From contig PGZJ01000001.1 in assembly GCA_002840055.1 (NCBI GenBank), forward strand, positions 62,001 through 126,000: DNA of 64,000 nucleotides, in the 5' to 3' direction. The number at the start of each line of letters is the position of its first letter. Position 1 is the stretch's first letter. The notes beneath the pieces are model-generated. The model was not told the origin of the DNA and did not search any database. It worked only from the letters and a program-made list of their open reading frames with translations. This DNA comes from Gammaproteobacteria bacterium HGW-Gammaproteobacteria-11. GTDB taxonomy: Bacteria > Pseudomonadota > Gammaproteobacteria > Pseudomonadales > Pseudomonadaceae. The position numbers and the translations under genes are program-made. Shown here one piece after another: positions 35,543-43,476 of the stretch.

Positions 35543-36799
35543 TCACCACCCCGGATAGCGAAGCCAGATTGCTGAGCCCGCATCGGTACTGTCATCCGGG
35601 TCATAGCAGTGAGGTACAAAGGTTATGTCGGCGGCTATCTGGGTGATGACCTGCCGAAGTTCAAGTTGACTCAACCAGTCGCCAGGAATGGCACTTGGTC
35701 CATGGATCAAGCCCAGCAGATTGCCCGCTATAAGACCGGTGCTGTCGCTATCACCACTGTGATTTACGGCCAGGACAACACCCTCTTCGAGATTCTCAGC
35801 GCTCAACGCGCACCACAGCCCAATCGCCAAAGCTTCCTCGGCTATCCAGCCGCCACCCAAGCGCTCAATGGCTGATGGCGTTGGTCTGATTCCCTGGGCA
35901 TGCAGTTCCAATACGCTCTCGACCAGCTGACGAGTTTCTTCCATGCCAGGGAGATCGCCATGGCGTGCGAGAGACTCAACGCAGGCCTTATGCAACGACA
36001 GATCCTCTCGCCAGATAAGCTTGAGAATGTCGGCGAATAACCCTGCTGCGAGATAGCCGGTGGGGTGGCCATGGGAGAGTCGGGCTGTCTCGGAGCCCAG
36101 TTCAAAGGGATTGGCGAAAAAGGCACAAGCGGCAACACGCATGACACCGCCACAGCCTTTGCTGGCGTTGACGGCAAATTCGCCGAAACGGCTGCTTTGA
36201 CTCAGGGCAGAAAGGCAGGTGTTACCTGGTGCGCGCCGGGACCACAGTTCAGATTCGGTGATCAGCCAGCCGTCCATGCCCACCTTGGTAGAGGCTGGAA
36301 CATGCTGTGTGGCAAGCCAGCGCAGTAGAGCGTGATGAACCACCGATGCCATATCACAGATCCCTCTGGCTTCGCCTCGTACGGTCGCACGAATCAAGCC
36401 CTCGGCGGTAAACAGCATCATTTGCGTGTCATCGGTGATGGCACCCACGCGGCCATAAGCCGGTACCATCTGACGGATGCCGGCCGGACCGAATTGCTTT
36501 TGAATAGTTGCCCAGTCACTGAACTCTACTGCTGCGCCTAATGCATCACCCACTGCGCCCCCTAGCAAACAGCCCAGGATGCGTGCTGGGTCACTCACAG
36601 CTAATTCATGCCGGTCATCTGGTTGCCATTCAGTATCAAAACTGTCTGTAAGTGGAATCCGGAAAATCCGTCCATCATCACGCCGGCCCCAGATCAAAGG
36701 ACGCGGGTCTGTGTAGTCAGTGTGAATGACTCGGAGACTGTCACCGCTAGCGGGGGCTGTAATGCGGTCAAAAAGCTCAGGCCTGAAGGTTCCATTCAT
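35543..36799 (-). CDS. ADP-ribosylglycohydrolase family protein
   Basis: 418 aa from the ATG at 36799, which has AGGAG 8 bp upstream; the frame extends to 36841 through the operator. Family metal-site motifs are all present: GAVGDALGAAVE, ITDDTQM and NHSGDSDSTG, which bind two Mg ions. These enzymes remove ADP-ribose from proteins or nucleic acid, as DraG and ARH3 do. The N-terminal ~75 residues (ELFDRITAPASGDSLRVIHTDYTDPRPLIWGRRDDGRIFRIPL) are an extra unassigned domain. The gene is divergent from the WYL regulator and shares its operator. It could reverse an ADP-ribosylating toxin or a defence-related ADP-ribosyl mark; no transferase partner is proven here. Confidence 0.9.
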   Translation of the reverse strand: MNGTFRPELFDRITAPASGDSLRVIHTDYTDPRPLIWGRRDDGRIFRIPLTDSFDTEWQPDDRHELAVSDPARILGCLLGGAVGDALGAAVEFSDWATIQKQFGPAGIRQMVPAYGRVGAITDDTQMMLFTAEGLIRATVRGEARGICDMASVVHHALLRWLATQHVPASTKVGMDGWLITESELWSRRAPGNTCLSALSQSSRFGEFAVNASKGCGGVMRVAACAFFANPFELGSETARLSHGHPTGYLAAGLFADILKLIWREDLSLHKACVESLARHGDLPGMEETRQLVESVLELHAQGIRPTPSAIERLGGGWIAEEALAIGLWCALSAENLEEGVVLAVNHSGDSDSTGLIAGNLLGLIHGPSAIPGDWLSQLELRQVITQIAADITFVPHCYDPDDSTDAGSAIWLRYPGW

Positions 36800-36846
36800 A
36801 GGCGTACTCCTGCTGTGTTTGAAGGTGACAGCCTGCACCACCTATG

Positions 36847-36861
36847 CGACTATTTCTGTCG
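36847..36861. promoter_or_regulatory. CGAC-N7-GTCG operator in the WYL/ADP-ribosylglycohydrolase divergent promoter (site 5 of 6)
   Basis: CGACTATTTCTGTCG is the core of a perfect dyad with 9-bp arms CTATGCGAC and GTCGCATAG (36842-36866). It lies 23 bp before the WYL start and 48 bp before the glycohydrolase start, so one dimer could control both. Confidence 0.75.
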
Positions 36862-36883
36862 CATAGCCCAACAAGGAGCCGTT

Positions 36884-37882
36884 ATGAGCCAGCGCGATAC
36901 CCTGTTCCGTCACTTGGCCATCCTGCAGATGTTGCCCAGATCTCCGCACAGTCTCAGCACCACCACCATTGAAATGCGCCTGGTGGAACAGGGTTACACC
37001 ATGACGTCGCGTTCTATCCAGCGTGATCTTGAAAAGCTGGCAGATCACTTCCCGCTTGAGTGCAACAAGGGCGGCAAACCGTTCAAATGGTGCTTTGTCG
37101 CCAACTACAACAGTGATCTCCCCGCATTGGATACGGTTACCGCCTTGACGCTGGTGCTGGCAGAAGAAGCTGTTCGCGGCTTGTTGCCCAAGGTCGCCAT
37201 GGACAAGATCAGCTACAAGTTCCAGAGCGCGCGTAAACACCTGGACGGACTGCAAGGCAACGATTTTTCGCAATGGAGTCGCAAGGTACGTGCCATTCCG
37301 AATGGCAAGTCACTGATACCAGCCGAGATCAAGGCGACAATTTGGGAGGGGCTGACCGACGCCCTGCTCAATCATTACGCTGTGGATGTCGACTATCTGA
37401 GTCGACTTAAAGGCGAACTCAAGCGCTATACACTGCATCCTCTTGGGCTGGTAACCCGAGACAGCAGCTCCTATTTGCTGGCTACTGTGAATGACCATGA
37501 TGATGTCCGCCAATTCGCCCTGCACCGCTTCCGCTCGGTCACAGAAAGCGTCAGCCTGTATCGGGCTCAGCCAGACTTTGATGTGCAGCGCTACATTGAC
37601 CAGGGTGCGTTCGGCTTTCCGATGGAAGATGAGCCTATAAGGCTGGTTGCGCGCATTGACTCAACCGTGGCCTGGTTACTCTCGGAAACACCCCTGAGTA
37701 AAGATCAAAGCCTGTCCGAGCCCGACACGCAGGGCTGGGTACAGCTTGAAGCGACGGTGCCAAATGACCAGCAAACCCGCTGGTGGGTCATGGGCTTTGG
37801 CGCAAACATTGATGTGATTGAGCCGTTGGCCTGGCGTGAACATATTCTTGAGCAGGCCAGATCTATTGTTGGCCGCGCCTGA
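36884..37882 (+). CDS. WYL-domain transcriptional regulator (BrxR/CapW-like), putative master regulator of the island
   Basis: 332 aa from the ATG at 36884 (AAGGAG 5 bp upstream); an upstream in-frame extension covers the divergent gene. The N-terminal winged helix reads RDTLFRHLAILQMLPRSPHSLSTTTIEMRLVEQGYTMTSRSIQRDLEKLADHFPLE. A WYL-type domain follows at about 150-230 (VDVDYLSRL, RYTLHPLGLVTRDSSSYLLATV, FALHRFRSVT). A C-terminal extension domain follows. This layout is that of BrxR and CapW, dimeric repressors of BREX and CBASS operons that bind inverted repeats. A perfect dyad of that kind is in its own promoter and recurs at five other promoters in the window. Confidence 0.92.
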   Translation: MSQRDTLFRHLAILQMLPRSPHSLSTTTIEMRLVEQGYTMTSRSIQRDLEKLADHFPLECNKGGKPFKWCFVANYNSDLPALDTVTALTLVLAEEAVRGLLPKVAMDKISYKFQSARKHLDGLQGNDFSQWSRKVRAIPNGKSLIPAEIKATIWEGLTDALLNHYAVDVDYLSRLKGELKRYTLHPLGLVTRDSSSYLLATVNDHDDVRQFALHRFRSVTESVSLYRAQPDFDVQRYIDQGAFGFPMEDEPIRLVARIDSTVAWLLSETPLSKDQSLSEPDTQGWVQLEATVPNDQQTRWWVMGFGANIDVIEPLAWREHILEQARSIVGRA

Positions 37883-38009
37883 GAAATAGACTTTAAAGAC
37901 ACACTTAATGCTTCCAACCCACCACTGTTGATTTTAAGACAGTCTTGGGGTCGAGTTCGGACATAGAATCAATCCACGTAACACATTCTTAAAAGAATAA
38001 GGAAATCAG

Positions 38010-39272
38010 ATGGACAAGCTCCAAAACTACTTCGATCTCAAGGAAGGCAGGGTCAAACTGTTTTTCAGCCTGACCATCATTGCGCTGGTTTTACTTTCCT
38101 GGCTTGGCCTGATCGACGATATTTCAACCGACTACATCGACAGTGCCCTGATTCAGGCGACGGTCGCCTTTGGCACAGCGCGCATGCTCAATGCGTTGAT
38201 TTCAGTGATGCAGTCCACCAGCGTCGAGTTCAGTTTCTTCGTCACCGGCGGATCCATTGGTATTGGCCAGCTGCTGGACCCGATCAATGATCTGGTCGAG
38301 CAATATTCGTCTTTGATGAAGCTATCTATTGGCTCGCTGGTCATTCAAAAAGTCTTGCTGTTAATCGTTTCTGACACACTCTTCAAAGTCCTCATCACAC
38401 TCTCCGGCCTTGCACTTCTCATCAGTATTCACCGGGAAACGCAGGGAGCCGTAAATCTGTTGATGAAGACCTTTGTTTTCATGTGTTTTCTTCGCTTTGC
38501 ACTGGTGCTGGTCGTGGCTCTGAATGGACTGGTGGATAACCATTTTCTTTTCGATCAGACCCGTCAGGACATGGCTAGCCTGGAAGCTCTGCCGGTTGAG
38601 GTTGAGTCAATGAAACTCGAGGGCCTCTCCTCAGAGGAAATTGAAGCGGCTGCGCAGGAGGCAACCGCCATGCTTGATGAGCGCAGTGCAGCTCTAGATG
38701 TGGCTCGAGCTGAAGCTGAGACCAGCCTTTCTGAAGTCAACAAAACGCTAGCTGAAGCCGAAGAAAACCTGGCCACGCTTGAAGCCGAACTGACACAGAT
38801 TCAGCGTCTGAATCCCTTTGCACGAGAAGAACAGCATACTGCAGCCCTGGATAGGGTTTCAAACCTCCGCACTGAGCATCGCGATCTGTCTCGAGTCCTG
38901 ACGACACTGCAAGCAGATAGCGAGAAGATTGAGAAAGAACGTCTTGCCCTGGCCGAAGCAGGTATGGGTGAGCGTACCGGTTTATGGGACTCCATCAGCG
39001 GCGGTGTAAGTGGTATTGGCAGTTCCTTAGCCAAATACGGCAACCCCGCTACCTACATGGATATGCAAGTCAGATTTGAAGCGGCCATAGATACCATGGT
39101 GCGGGTCATGTCCTTGTTTGTCTTGCGCACACTGATACTGCCGCTGCTTTTCTTTTTCATGTTGCTTAAGGGCTTCAGGCTGATCTGGGGTATTGATGCC
39201 CGTGAGCTGCTCAGCAAAGGAAAAAGGGATAAAACGACTGAACCAAGTCCCCTGCCCCAGGCCCAGGGTTAA
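38010..39272 (+). CDS. Polytopic membrane protein with a long coiled coil, unknown
   Basis: 420 aa. About five N-terminal helices (VKLFFSLTIIALVLLSWLGL near 15 to FVFMCFLRFALVLVVALNG near 165) are followed by a ~110 aa coiled coil (residues 195-310, rich in Ala, Glu and Leu: EEIEAAAQEATAMLDERSAAL, LAEAEENLATLEAELTQIQ). A final helix follows (LFVLRTLILPLLFFFMLLKGFRLIWG near 375). AAGGAA precedes the ATG. It lies 127 bp after the WYL gene on the same strand. The form recalls membrane-anchored sensor or scaffold proteins of defence modules, but no family is assigned. Confidence 0.8.
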   Translation: MDKLQNYFDLKEGRVKLFFSLTIIALVLLSWLGLIDDISTDYIDSALIQATVAFGTARMLNALISVMQSTSVEFSFFVTGGSIGIGQLLDPINDLVEQYSSLMKLSIGSLVIQKVLLLIVSDTLFKVLITLSGLALLISIHRETQGAVNLLMKTFVFMCFLRFALVLVVALNGLVDNHFLFDQTRQDMASLEALPVEVESMKLEGLSSEEIEAAAQEATAMLDERSAALDVARAEAETSLSEVNKTLAEAEENLATLEAELTQIQRLNPFAREEQHTAALDRVSNLRTEHRDLSRVLTTLQADSEKIEKERLALAEAGMGERTGLWDSISGGVSGIGSSLAKYGNPATYMDMQVRFEAAIDTMVRVMSLFVLRTLILPLLFFFMLLKGFRLIWGIDARELLSKGKRDKTTEPSPLPQAQG

Positions 39273-39383
39273 GCAAGTATTCCGGCTCTGACCGTAACCG
39301 TGGATACAGCGGAAACGGTCAGATCGTGGACAGTGGGATCACTGGCAATATCGGGCGCATCTGGTCTGAGGTGCAAAAGCTAA

Positions 39384-39761
39384 TCAACCAGGCCAGGCAC
39401 CCCGACGAATTGCTGGCATGTCATCTACGGCATGGGCATAGAGATAAATCCAGGCCTCGCCAAAGCGGGTGCTTAAACGAGTTCGGCGGTAGAAGGACAA
39501 TTCCGGCTGGCCGGGTATGAACCCTTCCAGCCGATCCAGTCGTTGCAGGGTGACCTGGTTGACCGTGTAGACTTCTACAACAATCCCCTGAGATTCCTCA
39601 AGCTTTGCCCCCGGGAAAAAACCCAGATCATAAAGCGTTACCTGCGCCAGCGTATCCTCACCCAAAAATATCGCATTGCTCAGATAGCCGTGATTCGGCA
39701 TGCCCTGTTTCAGGCTACCATACACAATCACCTTATGCATGGCTGGGCCATCCATGCTCAT
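39384..39761 (-). CDS. Gamma-glutamylcyclotransferase-fold (AIG2-like) protein
   Basis: 125 aa. The fold signature is clear: KVIVYGSLKQGMPNHGYL (the YGSL loop), LYDLGFFPGAK, VVEVYTVNQVTLQRLDRLEGF and FYRRTRL. The conserved acid is in DRLEGF. Family members cyclise gamma-glutamyl amines or related adducts. Its start overlaps the AAA-ATPase stop (ATGA), so the two are translationally coupled and may act together. Confidence 0.85.
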   Translation of the reverse strand: MSMDGPAMHKVIVYGSLKQGMPNHGYLSNAIFLGEDTLAQVTLYDLGFFPGAKLEESQGIVVEVYTVNQVTLQRLDRLEGFIPGQPELSFYRRTRLSTRFGEAWIYLYAHAVDDMPAIRRGAWPG

Positions 39762-41803
39762 AGCCAGGCACCCTGCTCTACAGCGTCATGCTGGTTACGA
39801 AGTTGATGCTCCTCGCGCAGTGCAGCCAGGACATTAAAGGCATTACAGGCTGATCCCATGATCCGCATACGCCGCTGTACACAGGCAAAGTCGCCGGGTG
39901 TCAGGCTCAATGCAGCAAGGCTGGCCTGTAAGCCCTTGGCCTCATCCTCGCTGTCGGGGCCAATCAACTGACAGAAAAACGCCCAGGCCTGGGCAGGCTG
40001 CAAGAAATTGAAGGCCACCTTGAGGTCCAAACGCCGCAACACCGCCCCATCCATGGCTGGAAGGCGGTTGGTGGTCAGTACAACCACGCCGGAAAAGCGC
40101 TCAAGCTGCTGTAGAAACTCATTCACTTGGCTTTTCTGCCAATGCGGACCAGCCGCCATCCGCGATGGCAACCAGGTATCGGCCTCATCAAACAGCAGTA
40201 CTGCCTTGCGTTTTTCTGCATCTGCAAAAGCCGCGGCAATCGCTTGCTCGGTAAAGCCAACCCAGGGCTGTAACAAGTCCGATCCGGACACAGCAATCAA
40301 AGGGCATTCCAGGCTTGCGGCAAGGTAACGGGCATACTCACTTTTGCCGGTGCCAGAGGGGCCGTAGAGACAGATTCGCCCCTCAGCGCTTCTTCGCAAA
40401 CCTTCAGCCAAACGTGTCAGATCTCTATCAGCGTTGGCCAGATGGGGCTCAAAACAGCTTTTTTGAATTGGCACGGTTGGCAGCCATGGCAGTCCCTGGG
40501 CACGCAGACTTTCATCCAGCAAAAGCTTGAGACGCTGTTCGTTCGTCTGGGCATCGGCATCACCCAATATGCCAACCACTTTCGCGGCCTGGTGAAAGTG
40601 CCCCGGTTGCACAGCAGGTTGCCTGCTCACCTCATCCAGCCAGGTCTCGGATAAGGTCACATCGCTGAAAAAAACCTTTGCCAACTTCCCGCGCTGCGAA
40701 TCATCCAACTCAGGCATTTCCAGCACCAGGTCAAACCGGCGGATAAAGGCCGGGTCGAGGCAATTAACGGAGTTGGTTAACCAGAAGGCAGGTAACGGGT
40801 TATTTTCCAGCAGATGATTCACCCAGGCCTTTTGACCACGGCTGCCATCAAAGCCAAACACGTCCTCAATTTCATCAAACAGAATCAGGGTGTCTGTTTT
40901 GTCCTTGAGCATGCGCTGGCAATAGCGATAAGCCGAAAAACGCTTTTGCTGAGAAATCGGCATGTCGTCAAGGTCGTTGCAACGCACCTCCTGAAGCTCC
41001 GCTCCCAGGGTCATGGCAAGAAGCCTGACCAGCTGAGTCTTACCGGTTCCAGGCGCACCATGCAGAAGGACATTGACACCTGTCTGGCGCTGCCTGCAAG
41101 CATTGTGCAGATAGTCGTGAATCAGATCCCGCTGCTCTGCCCAATAATCAAAATCATGCCATTGGACCAAGGCAGCGGGAGCGCGGTATGAATAGCGCTG
41201 CAATAAACCTTCGACAACCTCGTCGTCATACAACAACTGGTCAGTTAATCCGTCGTCCAGCTCGAGCGCATCACCAAACAGACCGCCAGGCGTTACAAAT
41301 CCGGCTTGAAAGAGCATGCCGCTTGGGGCTAGTGCTTTGCGAACATCGCTGTAAGACATTCTGAGCGCGGTGGAGATACTACGTTGTAGCTGGCAACGGG
41401 AAACACGATTACTGGTACACACCATATCTGCGAAGATTTGCGAACTCTCGCGTAGCACCAAGAAAGCCAGAACTGCCTGCTCCTGTTCGTTGAGTGCAAA
41501 AACACGATGCAACTCATCCAGATTGCCCCTCAAAGGCTGCCCAAGCTCAGGGGGAGACTGTTCAAGCTCACGACGACGGCGAACAAGGAGTTGATAACGC
41601 GCATCATCGTCCAGATCCCCGAGCTCATCATTATCAATACCCAACAATGCCCAGGTCTCATCACCGGCAAAGCGATGCTGGCCAAGCAGAGTCCGCCACA
41701 GGTCTCCTTCCAGCAACAAACGCAGGCTCCACAGAGCCATCATGCCTGAGCCGTTAGTGACTGAAGGGGGCGTGGGAGACATTAGAGAGGCAATAGTCGG
41801 CAT
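39758..41803 (-). CDS. Double-AAA+ ATPase
   Basis: 681 aa with two complete AAA modules. The first has Walker A HGAPGTGKTQ (near residue 247) and Walker B TLILFDEIEDVFG; the second has YGPSGTGKSEY (near 482) and AVLLFDEADTW. The ~200 aa N-terminal region is helical. The first module resembles chaperone-like ATPases of the SpoVK/FtsH side of the family. A CGAC-N7-GTCG operator lies 50 bp upstream. The coupled downstream gene is a gamma-glutamylcyclotransferase-fold protein, perhaps its effector or substrate; that is inference. Confidence 0.85.
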   Translation of the reverse strand: MPTIASLMSPTPPSVTNGSGMMALWSLRLLLEGDLWRTLLGQHRFAGDETWALLGIDNDELGDLDDDARYQLLVRRRRELEQSPPELGQPLRGNLDELHRVFALNEQEQAVLAFLVLRESSQIFADMVCTSNRVSRCQLQRSISTALRMSYSDVRKALAPSGMLFQAGFVTPGGLFGDALELDDGLTDQLLYDDEVVEGLLQRYSYRAPAALVQWHDFDYWAEQRDLIHDYLHNACRQRQTGVNVLLHGAPGTGKTQLVRLLAMTLGAELQEVRCNDLDDMPISQQKRFSAYRYCQRMLKDKTDTLILFDEIEDVFGFDGSRGQKAWVNHLLENNPLPAFWLTNSVNCLDPAFIRRFDLVLEMPELDDSQRGKLAKVFFSDVTLSETWLDEVSRQPAVQPGHFHQAAKVVGILGDADAQTNEQRLKLLLDESLRAQGLPWLPTVPIQKSCFEPHLANADRDLTRLAEGLRRSAEGRICLYGPSGTGKSEYARYLAASLECPLIAVSGSDLLQPWVGFTEQAIAAAFADAEKRKAVLLFDEADTWLPSRMAAGPHWQKSQVNEFLQQLERFSGVVVLTTNRLPAMDGAVLRRLDLKVAFNFLQPAQAWAFFCQLIGPDSEDEAKGLQASLAALSLTPGDFACVQRRMRIMGSACNAFNVLAALREEHQLRNQHDAVEQGAWL

Positions 41804-41852
41804 GGTCAGTTACTCCTTGGCTGAAAGAGTGACTTATTCTGACCATGTTGTG

Positions 41853-41867
41853 CGACGTATTTGGTCG
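41853..41867. promoter_or_regulatory. CGAC-N7-GTCG operator upstream of the AAA-ATPase operon (site 6 of 6)
   Basis: CGACGTATTTGGTCG sits in a dyad with 6-bp arms TGCGAC and GTCGCA (41851-41869), exactly 50 bp before the ATG at 41803. Confidence 0.65.
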
Positions 41868-41911
41868 CAGCGACCAGATTCTGGCCTAGGTAGCCTGACC
41901 ATCTTGATTAT

Positions 41912-41981
41912 CGTTCCGGCCGGAACGGTAACATTAAGCAAATGCCCACCTGTGAACAAAGCAATCGTTCCAGCCGGAACG
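41912..41981. promoter_or_regulatory. Twin palindromes CGTTCC-N4-GGAACG
   Basis: A perfect 16-bp palindrome CGTTCCGGCCGGAACG (41912-41927) and CGTTCCAGCCGGAACG (41966-41981, 8-bp arms ATCGTTCC/GGAACGAT) lie 54 bp apart, about five helical turns. No gene that would use them is evident, apart from the leftward AAA operon or a 63-codon frame at 41942-42133 of doubtful reality. Confidence 0.5.
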
Positions 41982-42122
41982 ATCTTGAGACGACCCGAAC
42001 GCTTGTGTCACAGAGAACGAGGATGGTGGAAGAAATCGCTCAACGACAAACCAATTTGAGTTTTTTTGCTGCTGCCATATCACTTGCTGAGCAAAATACC
42101 GGAGCAGCTTTCTTCTGCAAAT

Positions 42123-42500
42123 TTAGGCTTTGACTTCAAGCAGTTTTTGCATCTCTTCGACTTTAAGTGGTTTGGAATAGAAATACCCTTGTGCAATATC
42201 GCACCCTGCGCTGACTAGGAAGCACCTCTGCGCATCAGTTTCTACACCTTCGGCTACAACCTGCATCCCCAGAGAATGGCCGAGGGCGATCACCGCTTCG
42301 ATAACGGGTTCATTGACGGTTTCAGGGATGATCTTGCTAACAAAAGCACGATCAATCTTGAGTGTGCTAGCCGGTAGCGTCGACAATTGACTGAGGGAAG
42401 AGTAACCGGTTCCAAAGTCGTCAATGGCGATGCTAAATCCAAGCACGCGCAACTCATTGATCAATGCCATTTGCTCCTGGGTGCCTCGATTATAAGGCCT
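42123..42500 (-). pseudogene. EAL-domain fragment (C-terminal half of a broken signalling gene)
   Basis: The minus strand reads RPYNRGTQEQMALINELRVLGFSIAIDDFGTGYSSLSQL, then LKIDRAFVSK and EGVETDAQ. These are the second half of an EAL (cyclic-di-GMP phosphodiesterase) domain. The catalytic EAL motif itself is missing because the solo IS end at 42501 has replaced everything upstream. It ends in a normal stop at 42123. No start is credible, so it is non-functional. Confidence 0.8.
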
Positions 42501-42530
42501 GGAGGTGTCTACGAAACTAGGGGCGATTCA
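42501..42530 (-). mobile_element. Solo IS3-family end inside the GAF/EAL gene
   Basis: On the minus strand it starts TGAATCGCCCCTAG then TTTCGTAGACACCTCC, nearly identical to 11161-11191. It separates the GAF and EAL halves, with the GGDEF part lost, so an IS-linked deletion made the junction. Confidence 0.6.
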
Positions 42531-42892
42531 GGCTCATGAAGCTGGGCACCTGCATAAAAGCGAATATGGGGCTCACCGGTTACCAGAGGGTTATCGGCAA
42601 AGCGCGGGTCATTGAACGTATCCTGGATGACCAGCGAATGACTTTGCAAAATGGCATGACCGCAAAAGGACACGTCCCGTCCAAGCTGGTCGACATCCAG
42701 GCCGACACGCGACTTGAACCATTGCCTATCGGTATCGACCAATGACAACAGGCAGGTTGGGACGTCAAAAAAACGGGCGGCTAAACGGGTTATGCGGTCA
42801 AAGCGTTCTTCCGGTAAGGAATCCAGTAGGCCCGTAGCCTTGAGCGCACGGATGCGGTCAGCTTCGTCAGGGGGATATGCGGGTGCTTTCAA
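42531..42892 (-). pseudogene. GAF-domain fragment (N-terminal half of the broken signalling gene)
   Basis: Starts MKAPAYPPDEADRIRALKATGLLDSLPEERFDRITRLAARFFDVPTCLLSLVDTDRQWFKS, the classical start of GAF-GGDEF-EAL proteins. The GAF domain continues to RFYAGAQL and is then interrupted at the IS end; the frame runs a few codons into it and stops near 42509. It would have sensed a ligand and controlled cyclic-di-GMP turnover. Confidence 0.8.
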
Positions 42893-43428
42893 GATAACTC
42901 CACACGGTGGGATATCCCCTAACGTCGGGATCGATCTGGTTGGGTGAGTATAATGTAGTGGTTAGAAGTTGCTTGCCGTCAGGTAAGTACAATCAAATCT
43001 GTGTTTTTATGTTACTGGCAAACCGCTGATATCCACGCGATGCGGGTACAGGGCATTGTCTGACGATCTGGTTACACCTTCGAATGCCAAACACAGGCGT
43101 GGCGTAACATAAGCCGAGACTCGACGCGGGGAATGCACGCTTATCCCGTCCAGATATCAACACTTAGATGCGGCCAGCGAGCTGTGATGGAGCTGATTAC
43201 CAGTGAGTGCACAACAGCCGTAGATTCGCTGCCTTGAAACGGGGGGCATCTCTCTCACTTTAGTGGTGAAAAAGAAAAATATTTTGGCTTGGTACTTGCC
43301 TTGATTTCTGTGACATTAGTCGGGTGTGCGCGGGGTTCGAATCCACAAAATCCAGCATGCAACTTCTTGTATGGTGACTTGTATGGTGAGACCAAAAAAC
43401 ACTGCTAAAGCCAAATAAATAAGGCTAG
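42893..43428. other. Gene-poor stretch with a lipoprotein relic, left of the prophage
   Basis: No intact gene. From about 43265 to 43408 one frame reads KEKYFGLVLALISVTLVGCA and ends GETKKHC with a stop, which looks like a small lipoprotein with lipobox LVGC. It has no start codon in frame; a GTG-GTG-AAA-AAG start lies one base out of frame, so an A-run slip has probably killed it. Confidence 0.4.
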
Positions 43429-43451
43429 TTCGACTCCCTTCACCCGCTCCA
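43429..43451 (+). other. Prophage left attachment site (tRNA-Gly 3' end)
   Basis: A 23-bp sequence, TTCGACTCCCTTCACC followed by CGCTCCA, is repeated with one change at 55198-55220. It matches the T-loop and acceptor 3' end of a tRNA-Gly, the usual target of Pf phages. It lies 26 bp from the integrase stop. The rest of the tRNA is absent here. Confidence 0.75.
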
Positions 43452-43476
43452 CCAAGTAATTGTTTTATATAGACTT

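Noticed and set aside
41942-42133. 63-codon plus-strand frame overlapping the second twin palindrome
   Set aside because: No ribosome-binding site, and it runs into the EAL fragment; a gene is not supported.
43325-43345. T-loop-like GGTTCGAATCC as part of a second tRNA
   Set aside because: No cloverleaf can be drawn around it and no acceptor stem is present.
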